Virus record (IMG/VR): IMGVR_UViG_3300030103_004992
Span: 1-48,702 of that record
Direction: 5' to 3' (one strand)
DNA length: 48,702 nucleotides
Source of the DNA: a virus
This document shows positions 42,390-48,702 of this stretch, piece by piece. The position numbers and the translations under genes were made by a program. The notes beneath the pieces are model-generated. The model made no database searches and had not been told where the DNA came from. It was given only the letters and a program-made list of their open reading frames with translations. Numbering within the stretch: position 1 is the stretch's first letter; the number at the start of each line of letters is the position of its first letter.

Positions 42390-42815
42390 TTAGTATTCAC
42401 TTCCAGCTGAGTTTCTAGTATTTGTTAAGGAACTTAAATTTAATGAAGTGTTATTAGATAATTCATCTAGATTAATATTTGTTTGATTTTCGATTGAAGT
42501 TTTTTGAATATTTAATAATTCAGTTCGTAATTGAGCTATTTCATTTTGAAGAGCTTCTATGATTTCATTTTGTTCTTCAAAACCTATATATTCACTGCTT
42601 TTTTTAATTAAATACTCATGAGAATTTATAGGTCCTAATTCATTTATACTATAAAATAACTCATCATATAGTTGAAAAAATTCTTCAACAGTAGGAACTT
42701 GTTCAAGTTGTTCTTGTATAGTTTTAACCCCTAATTGTTTAAAAGAAGTATCAATAATTCTCTCATATTGTGCTTTATTAAATACTTGTTTATTAAATTC
42801 TACATTTTTACTCAT
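42390..42815 (-). CDS. Small coiled-coil tail protein
   Basis: A 141-aa helical protein: FNKQVFNKAQYERIIDTSFK at the start, a coiled coil (EEQNEIIEALQNEIAQLRTE) at about 75-105 and an Asn/Ser-rich C-terminus. It overlaps the upstream gene by 4 bases. Probably a baseplate assembly or linker protein; function not recognised. Confidence 0.6.
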   Translation of the reverse strand: MSKNVEFNKQVFNKAQYERIIDTSFKQLGVKTIQEQLEQVPTVEEFFQLYDELFYSINELGPINSHEYLIKKSSEYIGFEEQNEIIEALQNEIAQLRTELLNIQKTSIENQTNINLDELSNNTSLNLSSLTNTRNSAGSEY

Positions 42816-43936
42816 CCGTTAATAACTTTAAAATAATAATCATCATCAAGTATTAAAGTAGAACCACCAATTTCAGTTTTAATTAAAACTTTATAATATC
42901 TTTCAGGTTCTAAACCACTCATATAAACATCAAAATAATTTCCTCTATTATCAGAAGAAATTTGGGTATATTTAGTATCGAAATTAATAACAAATTCGTT
43001 AGTAGCCAAGTCTTTTATTGCATAAAATGAAGAAGAAGGTAAATAGTTTGTATTTGTAAATAAAGAACTTGTTTGATAAGTTCGAGTAGGATATAAAGGA
43101 CTTACATTTATATAAAATCTATTTATACTACTAGGAAAAAATTCACCTGGATTATCATCAAGAGATAATTTGATTTGTTTAGTTGACACAATGGAAGAGG
43201 AATCAGGGGTTATTGTAGTATAATCCCTCCATCTAAATTCTAATTGGGGAGGATAGATTGTATTTGTATCTACACTGTAGTATTTGAGGATAGGTTGATT
43301 ATCCAAATTTGAATCAAATTCAGAACTTGAGCTTAATTTTGTTAAAAACCCATAATTAGGGATAGATCCACTATACCATAAATTCACAACATCTTTTACA
43401 TTTAACTCTAAATCTTTTTCAGATCTTAATCCAAATGATTCTGTAATTTGGGGAATTAAAGTTGAAGATGTAAACCAAGAACCGCCACCTTGTGATGAAA
43501 GTGTTGAATCAAATGAACCTGTATATCCATATCCATTGATACTACCACTCATATTCCAAATACTTGATCCTGAGGTGTTTCTGTAAGACCAAGAGGCTCC
43601 ATCTGTTACATTGGGTATATCTAAATAATGCCCTGTTCCATTATTCCAAGATTGGGCTAAAGGAAAAATTTCTAATTCTACATCAGTATTAATACCTTGA
43701 GCTGTTGAGATATTGTTTTGTAAATAAACATCAAATTCACTTCCTGAGATTTTATTATTAATAATATCTTGGATTTCGGTTGTATCAAATTCAATTAAAT
43801 ATCTTGATATAATAGGATTACCATCTATATTTATAGTATTTGATGCTTCTAAAATAGCATCTAATCCTGTATTCATAGTAGGGTAATATGAATATAATGT
43901 AGTATCCTTAGTAGGGAATATTTTATAAACGGCCAT
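42812..43936 (-). CDS. DNRLRE-like virion protein
   Basis: A 374-aa protein. KDTTLYSYYPTMNTGLDAIL followed by ISRYLIEFD is a fair match to DNRLRE-type beta domains, found on surface and fibre-like proteins. Then Ser/Gly-rich strands, ending in YFDVYMSGLEPERYYKVLIK. It follows gp6 after a 27-base gap holding a promoter-like box. Likely a baseplate outer or fibre component. Confidence 0.65.
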   Translation of the reverse strand: MAVYKIFPTKDTTLYSYYPTMNTGLDAILEASNTINIDGNPIISRYLIEFDTTEIQDIINNKISGSEFDVYLQNNISTAQGINTDVELEIFPLAQSWNNGTGHYLDIPNVTDGASWSYRNTSGSSIWNMSGSINGYGYTGSFDSTLSSQGGGSWFTSSTLIPQITESFGLRSEKDLELNVKDVVNLWYSGSIPNYGFLTKLSSSSEFDSNLDNQPILKYYSVDTNTIYPPQLEFRWRDYTTITPDSSSIVSTKQIKLSLDDNPGEFFPSSINRFYINVSPLYPTRTYQTSSLFTNTNYLPSSSFYAIKDLATNEFVINFDTKYTQISSDNRGNYFDVYMSGLEPERYYKVLIKTEIGGSTLILDDDYYFKVING

Positions 43937-43945
43937 TTATAATAT

Positions 43946-43959
43946 TTTATTATAAATAT
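43946..43959 (-). promoter_or_regulatory. Late-promoter-like box before the DNRLRE-like gene
   Basis: The minus strand reads ATATTTATAATAAA and lies 9 bases from the ATG at 43936, in the gap after the gp6 stop. Same consensus as the others. Confidence 0.52.
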
Positions 43960-43963
43960 ATAA

Positions 43964-45811
43964 TTACAAAGGAACTACTCTACCTTTAATATCTTCATTA
44001 GGGTATCTAACCTCAAATATACTAGGATCTAAAGAAGGATATATGGTTTTGAATTGAGTAGCTGCATCTATATCATAAGCATATTGAGAATATCCTGTAG
44101 TAGTACCAGCTTTATTAAATATTTTTAAGTCTTTAACTGTTTGTACTCCTTCAATTTTATCTAGCAAAATAAATAAATCTTTTAAAAATATAGGTTGGTT
44201 TAATTGCCAATTATCTCTATTAAAATATTGTTGAAGAGAAGAAATACATTTAGTTAAAACATTATTATTATTATAATTAGGTAATACTATAATTTCAAAC
44301 TCAATACCTATGTTTATAATATAGGCATCTTTAATTTCAATATTATCACCTATAATCCTGTATTGTGATAAATAAGTTCGTAAATTTTGTTTTAAAGTAT
44401 TTCCTGCATAATCAAACTGTCCTTGGGAATTTTGGGTAAGAACATACAAACAAAGAGTTTCTATTGTAGAAATTTGTCTATCGGTGATTTTTGGTTTTTC
44501 AATATATGCTTTAGTTACTGAACCATAATCAGATGGCATACTTAATGCTCTAATTAAATAATCTTCTGAAGTAACTGATCTTTTTTGGGAGGAAATTAAT
44601 GATAAAGTATTTTGTCTAATTTCTTCTAATGTATCTCCTCCTTTACCTCCTGTGGCTGCTAATAAATTATTAACAGATACAGAATTAAATATGTATTCTG
44701 CTGTTGTAGAATTTAAGTTTTGTTTATTAAAAAACACACCATTAGTATTGGATATATTTGTAATAGTATTAGCTTCAACATTTGAATTAACACCTCCTCC
44801 TTCTAAATATCTTACTGTTAAAGTAGTGTTAGCTGGGGCTATACCATAAGTTCCGGTGTATAAGAAGTTAGTAGGAGAATAAGCAGAAGTTAATTTATCT
44901 TGTTTAAATGGTAAACCTAAACCTACATTATTAGGGTTAGGAACAATTTCTTCAGTTGTATCATTAGGAGAACCAACACCAAATTGGATTTGAATTTCAT
45001 TTAAAGATTTAATTCTTGTAGAAAATCTCCTTTGAGTTTTTAATAATTTTAAGATATATGGAATATTATTTTCTTTATTAGGGTAATTAATGTTAGTATT
45101 AGAAACAGAATTAAAAACCATTTCTTGTCCTAAATGATCTACCTCATACCATAAATTCCCATCACTATCTTTTATATCTAAAATCTTTATAAAATTATTT
45201 GAATTAAAATTTACTGTTGTGAATGGTTCAGGAGTAGTAAAACTAAAAGAAACAGTTTTAACAGTTGAAGAAATAACATTTCTGTTTTTCTTTAAAAGAT
45301 AATATTGGGGTTGGTTTCCTGAGATTTGGTAAACTGTTATTTCTGTAGGGTCTTGGGAGCTAGAGACTGAAAAGTCTATTTTGTCTCCTAAAATAAAATT
45401 AGTAGAAATTGATGATAGTTGTGTATTTTCGTTTATACTTAAAGCATAATCAAAATCAGGGACAATACTAGATCCTGAAGTTTTCGAAGGGATTTGTTGG
45501 TAAAAACTAACAACAACTTGAGATGCAGAAGAAAGTTTTGGTTTATAACCAAGCATATATGCTAATTCAAATATATTATTTGATTGTCTAGCATATTGTA
45601 TGAAATTTTCTTGGATTTGATTATCTAGATAAAAACTTAAAACATCTCCTACATATGAAGCTTGTTCCATAAACATCATCCCTAAAGAAACAGGTGTAAA
45701 ATCATTAAAAGTTTGAGGAAAATATGTTTTAGAATAATCTATTAACCTAGACCTAAAACTATTAAAATCTCTATTAATATACTTTATATCTCGTTTTAAT
45801 TCATTAGCCAT
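43964..45811 (-). CDS. gp6: Baseplate wedge protein, T4 gp6-like (baseplate J family)
   Basis: A 615-aa protein (T4 gp6 is 660 aa). The N-terminus (KYINRDFNSFRSRLIDYSK, then DFTPVSLGMMFMEQASYVGD) and the conserved VAKLAYMLGY-type helix (FELAYMLGYKPK) are characteristic. The central GTYGIAPANTTLTVRYLEGG and the C-terminal domain (KGGDTLEEIRQNTLSLISSQ, VTSEDYLIRALSMPSDYGSV) match gp6. It dimerises to form the baseplate inner ring. The gene is 1 base after gp25, as in T4-like genomes. Confidence 0.92.
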   Translation of the reverse strand: MANELKRDIKYINRDFNSFRSRLIDYSKTYFPQTFNDFTPVSLGMMFMEQASYVGDVLSFYLDNQIQENFIQYARQSNNIFELAYMLGYKPKLSSASQVVVSFYQQIPSKTSGSSIVPDFDYALSINENTQLSSISTNFILGDKIDFSVSSSQDPTEITVYQISGNQPQYYLLKKNRNVISSTVKTVSFSFTTPEPFTTVNFNSNNFIKILDIKDSDGNLWYEVDHLGQEMVFNSVSNTNINYPNKENNIPYILKLLKTQRRFSTRIKSLNEIQIQFGVGSPNDTTEEIVPNPNNVGLGLPFKQDKLTSAYSPTNFLYTGTYGIAPANTTLTVRYLEGGGVNSNVEANTITNISNTNGVFFNKQNLNSTTAEYIFNSVSVNNLLAATGGKGGDTLEEIRQNTLSLISSQKRSVTSEDYLIRALSMPSDYGSVTKAYIEKPKITDRQISTIETLCLYVLTQNSQGQFDYAGNTLKQNLRTYLSQYRIIGDNIEIKDAYIINIGIEFEIIVLPNYNNNNVLTKCISSLQQYFNRDNWQLNQPIFLKDLFILLDKIEGVQTVKDLKIFNKAGTTTGYSQYAYDIDAATQFKTIYPSLDPSIFEVRYPNEDIKGRVVPL

Positions 45812-45812
45812 T

Positions 45813-46217
45813 TTATAAATCTATTATTATTTCATCAGAAATATTAGTACTAGGTACTGAGTACTTTATATTAATTGTTATTCTATTTTCTTCTGAATTT
45901 CCTGTTAATACAACATCATTAATATTTAAATTTGGGAAATTTGAATTTAATTTGTTATTAATATCTTCTCTTAAAAAATCTAAACTTTCACTATTAATTT
46001 GTTCAAAAATAAATTCTCTTAATCCACCCCCAAATCCAGGATTAAGATATCTTTCTCCAGGATTTGTAAGAAAATAATTAATTAAACTACTTTTAATAGC
46101 ATCTTTAGTTTGAAAATTTGGTTTAAATACAGCATTACCATTTAAAGGAAGATTAATCCCTACAGCAATACTGTTATCTAAGTCTAAAGGATTTATTTGT
46201 CTAGCACCAAATGCCAT
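45813..46217 (-). CDS. gp25: Baseplate wedge protein, T4 gp25-like
   Basis: A 134-aa protein (T4 gp25 is 132 aa) with the signature INYFLTNPGERYLNPGFGGG followed by LREFIFEQ. The family is a lysozyme-like small wedge protein without required activity that triggers sheath assembly. Its ATG overlaps the upstream stop by one base. Confidence 0.95.
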   Translation of the reverse strand: MAFGARQINPLDLDNSIAVGINLPLNGNAVFKPNFQTKDAIKSSLINYFLTNPGERYLNPGFGGGLREFIFEQINSESLDFLREDINNKLNSNFPNLNINDVVLTGNSEENRITINIKYSVPSTNISDEIIIDL

Positions 46218-46564
46218 TATTTAGTATTTAAAAGTCCCATTATTGTGTCCATTCCAACTTCACCATTACCTAAATTTCCATTTACAGGATCTACTCCTTG
46301 TGGGTTAAAAGAAGAAACATCTCTACTAGTCATACTTATAGCAGTTTCACCTACTATATCAGCGTATTTTTGCTTAATATCCATAGTAGGTTCTGTATAA
46401 GTTGGTTTTGGTGATGGTGGTGGAGTTGTATTAGGTTGTATAGACTCTCTTACAATTTGTGTTTTAGGAGTTTTAACAGCTTCTAATAAAATATCCTTCA
46501 ATTCATCTTGAATTGCTTCTTTTACTGCTTCTTTAATTAATTTTTTAAGTACTTCGGTTTTCAT
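46217..46564 (-). CDS. Small baseplate-operon protein with leader-like helix
   Basis: A 115-aa protein. Residues 1-29 (KTEVLKKLIKEAVKEAIQDE, LKDILLEA) are the same kind of amphipathic helix as the head-associated leader, although here the gene is in the tail/baseplate block. A Pro/Thr-rich linker (about 42-58) follows, then a short motif ending in GMDTIMGLLNTK. Function unknown; it might be a baseplate assembly chaperone. A promoter-like box lies 2 bases upstream of the ATG. Confidence 0.6.
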   Translation of the reverse strand: MKTEVLKKLIKEAVKEAIQDELKDILLEAVKTPKTQIVRESIQPNTTPPPSPKPTYTEPTMDIKQKYADIVGETAISMTSRDVSSFNPQGVDPVNGNLGNGEVGMDTIMGLLNTK

Positions 46565-46566
46565 AT

Positions 46567-46580
46567 GTGTTTATAAATAT
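46567..46580 (-). promoter_or_regulatory. Late-promoter-like box before the 115-aa gene
   Basis: The minus strand reads ATATTTATAAACAC, almost touching the ATG at 46564, so a transcript from it would be essentially leaderless. A weak member of the set. Confidence 0.4.
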
Positions 46581-46584
46581 AGGG

Positions 46585-47912
46585 TTAATCTGCTTTTAAA
46601 TTATTTTGTTGTATATAAAATACTAATTCATCAATAAGTATTTGATCAATTGAACTAAAAGAATATTCTCCTTTCAACATTGTTACTCCTTGTTTATTTT
46701 GAGCTATAGCTCTTCTACGTTTTAATGTATTAGTTGTTTTTTCAGTTTCCACACCCATTTTAAATCCATTTACATTTGTTACTACAGGAGATAACTGTTG
46801 GGATTGTTCTTGAGTGAAATCTATTAATTCTGAAGATATTTGGTTTTGTTGGGTCCCATCTAAAGAAGAACAATATTCTGTTACTAGATCTAAAAGTTTT
46901 AATATATTTAAAACTTGTAATAACACATTTCTTAATAAAACTAAAATAGATAATAATATAGAATTAGCAAAAGAAAGTTTAGGAATTAGTTCTTCCAAAA
47001 ATCCTATAGCATTTCTAACAGAATTAACAAGAGTAGCACTAGCAATAGGAACATTTTTTAAAATTGGAAGTAATATTTCAATTGGGGTTAAAATTGCTTG
47101 AGTTATAGACAATATTTCTGTTGTTCTATTAATAGTTTTAAAAACATCATTAATTTGTTTTACAAGTTTATTTTTTGTTTCTATAATCTTAGATAAATCT
47201 TCTTGAGGGGGGCAAGTTATAAGTTGCTTTAATTCATCAGTAATCCCATCTTTATTTTCTTCTATTAATTGTTTTACTTTAGAAACACCATATTGTGCTA
47301 ATAATCCAAGTAATAAAGGAATAACTAATTTTTTTAAATTATCTATAGATACATTTAATTCTTTTTCTATATGGAATTCTATTGTTACATCCTTTTCTAC
47401 ATATTCTTTAGTTTCTCTATCTTCAAATTTAAAAAATTCTCTTATATCTTCAAGTAAAGATATATCAGTTGAATCTAATTTAATAATTCCTAAATCTTTT
47501 TTAACATCTGTTGTTGATGTATATGGAATGATTGTTAAAGGAGAATATTTTCTTTTAATAATGTTAACTGGGAATTTGGTTGGGTTAAATGGGGTATTTA
47601 ATATTGAAGGAACTTTTATTTCAAATTCTCCTTTTTCATTTGTTCTTTTAGGTATTTTTAAAACATTTAAAACAGTTACTCCTTTTATAGGTGTAAGAGT
47701 TTCAGAATCTACTATTGTACCTTTTATAGGAACAAATTCAATAGTTTTAGGGGAAGTATCTTCTGAAGAGGTTGTTTCAGTTTCAGTTTCATTACTACCA
47801 GTTTCTAAAGATGAAAGTATAAGATCAGAATATTTAAAATCTCTAAAATCTTAGATAAATCAATTGAAGCTGTTACTTCTATTGATGATGTTATTTGATA
47901 TTCTTCAGACAT
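46585..47912 (-). CDS. Helical tail/baseplate protein with CarboxypepD-regulatory-like domain, frameshifted
   Basis: The ATG at 47912 (MSEEYQITSSIEVTASIDLS) overlaps the upstream stop (TAATG) but reaches a stop at 47805. Another frame is open from 47850 to 46585 with no ATG. Joining them by one inserted base near 47850 gives one protein of about 442 aa. Residues about 60-105 (KGTIVDSETLTPIKGVTV, then TNEKGEFEIKV) match the carboxypeptidase-regulatory-like fold common in Bacteroidetes surface proteins. A hydrophobic helix (KKLVIPLLLGLLAQYGVSK), a TCPPQEDLSKII segment and long helices up to LDLVTEYCSS follow. Probably a tail or hub protein. Either a 1-base assembly or sequencing deletion, or a real break. 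Confidence 0.75.
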
Positions 47913-48702
47913 TATTTAACTTTAGAAGTATATGATTTTAAACTATCAGGTTTACTTTCGTCTAAATTTAATTGTTTTAATAAATCTTGTAATGTAGTTT
48001 TAGCATTTGTAGCAATTGTATTATTAGAAGTAACCAATGCTCCTTGTGGCCAATTTTTTTCAACTTCTAATATTTGGGCTAATTTTTCTACAGATTCAAC
48101 TAAACTTTTAAGTAAACTAACAGTAATATTACCTTTTAAAATTGGTTCTTTTGCATCATTACTACCTAATCTAATTTTATTTGAGCCAATATAAAAAGCA
48201 GGAGATGTTATCCCAACTCCTCCTTTTTGTTCTCCTGTTTCAGAATCTATTTCTCCTTCTATTGAAATAGATAATTGTTTTTTAGCACTTAATAATATGC
48301 TATTTTCTTGAGCATTAATTACTATTCTATCTGAATTTATAGCTATTTGGGGTTTTGAATATAAACTTGGAGGTATAGGTTGAAAAGAACTAGGGAAAGC
48401 ACTATAGTTTTCATTTCCAGCAACTTTAAAGCCTTTAAGTTGTTGTGTAGAAGTTAAATAAATTGAAGATAAATCATTTCTAATATCCTCAACAATAGGT
48501 TCAATACCAACAGTATTTAATACTTTACTTTGTCCATTTCTAATTATCATTATAGGATCACCATTATTTCCTATTGATGAATAATTATTTTGAATGCGAC
48601 TTTTTGATTTAGTTGTTGAGCCAAATCTTATACTTTGCCCCCATCTTCCTTCATATAAAATATCTCCACTATAATACATTAAAGACTTAATATTATCTTT
48701 TT
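47912..48702 (-). CDS. Baseplate hub/spike-like protein (5' end outside window)
   Basis: The frame is open to the right edge (the ATG at 48679 is preceded by in-frame KDNIKSL with no stop), so the gene probably starts outside the window. GDILYEGRWGQSIRFGSTTK is followed by a beta-helix-like stretch (INSDRIVINAQENSILLSAK, then LSISIEGEID) and a helical C-terminus (LLKSLVESVEKLAQIL). The beta-strand regularity suggests a spike (gp5 C-terminal-like) or hub component. It ends in TAA overlapping the next ATG by one base. Confidence 0.65.
   Translation of the reverse strand, partial: KDNIKSLMYYSGDILYEGRWGQSIRFGSTTKSKSRIQNNYSSIGNNGDPIMIIRNGQSKVLNTVGIEPIVEDIRNDLSSIYLTSTQQLKGFKVAGNENYSAFPSSFQPIPPSLYSKPQIAINSDRIVINAQENSILLSAKKQLSISIEGEIDSETGEQKGGVGITSPAFYIGSNKIRLGSNDAKEPILKGNITVSLLKSLVESVEKLAQILEVEKNWPQGALVTSNNTIATNAKTTLQDLLKQLNLDESKPDSLKSYTSKVK

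Noticed and set aside
46585-47112. Separate 175-aa gene starting at TTG 47112
   Set aside because: The same frame is open far upstream to 47850, so this is only the 3' part of the longer frameshifted gene.
47528-48194. Plus-strand open frames near the right end
   Set aside because: They are antisense to well-supported minus-strand genes and have no recognisable domain or start context.

Overview
This window is a densely packed, AT-rich segment of a tailed-phage genome of the contractile-tail, T4-like (myovirus) type. Every supported gene lies on the minus strand, so transcription runs from high to low coordinates. The phage assignment rests on a recognisable T4-like morphogenesis set: terminase large subunit, portal, prohead protease, acidic scaffold, major capsid protein with a cleavable N-terminus, gp13-like neck protein, and baseplate wedge proteins gp6 and gp25. 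A Bacteroidetes (Flavobacteriia-like) host is my inference. It rests on starts with A/T-rich leaders and almost no Shine-Dalgarno sequence, a signal peptide ending in TFSQ, and a carboxypeptidase-regulatory-like beta domain in a tail protein. No tRNA, CRISPR array, insertion sequence or attachment site was seen, and no stretch over 300 bases lacks a gene. Both window ends cut through genes.

Layout in transcription order. (1) 48702-33529, tail and baseplate: hub/spike-like protein (cut by the window end), a frameshifted helical protein, a small leader-bearing protein, gp25, gp6 and a run of large virion proteins. (2) 33524-30567, DNA metabolism: GIY-YIG nuclease, DnaG-type primase, PD-(D/E)XK exonuclease and P-loop kinase. 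(3) 30583-20247, accessory and probable virion-internal proteins: a nucleotidyltransferase fused to two HExxH domains, a HAD nucleotidase, a zinc protein, a membrane GAF-like protein, acidic and EF-hand proteins, a 56-aa Hc1 histone-like protein, a nuclease-like protein, basic domain proteins and a cupin-like protein, ending in a strong terminator. (4) 20131-16372: FAD-dependent dehydrogenase, small kinase, AT-hook protein and an overlapping spanin-like pair. (5) 16370-5985, packaging and capsid: terminase, portal, core proteins, gp21 protease, scaffold and major capsid protein, ending in a strong terminator. (6) 5908-1: PhoH, two small virion-type proteins, neck proteins and a very Ala-rich repetitive fibre that runs off the left end.

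The most interesting signal is a short amphipathic leader of the form [IL]xxLI[KR]Ex[IL]. It sits at the N-terminus, and sometimes internally, of about ten otherwise unrelated proteins, including enzymes. The same genome encodes a gp21-type protease. The major capsid protein and a 143-aa protein share the sequence SATNQGG directly after a predicted [LI]xE or LxxE cleavage point. This suggests a capsid-targeting and maturation system that loads a large set of internal proteins, possibly including enzymes acting on nucleotides and NAD-like substrates, into the prohead. A second recurring signal is an ATATTTATAA box shortly upstream of eight starts, resembling the T4 late promoter core TATAAATA.
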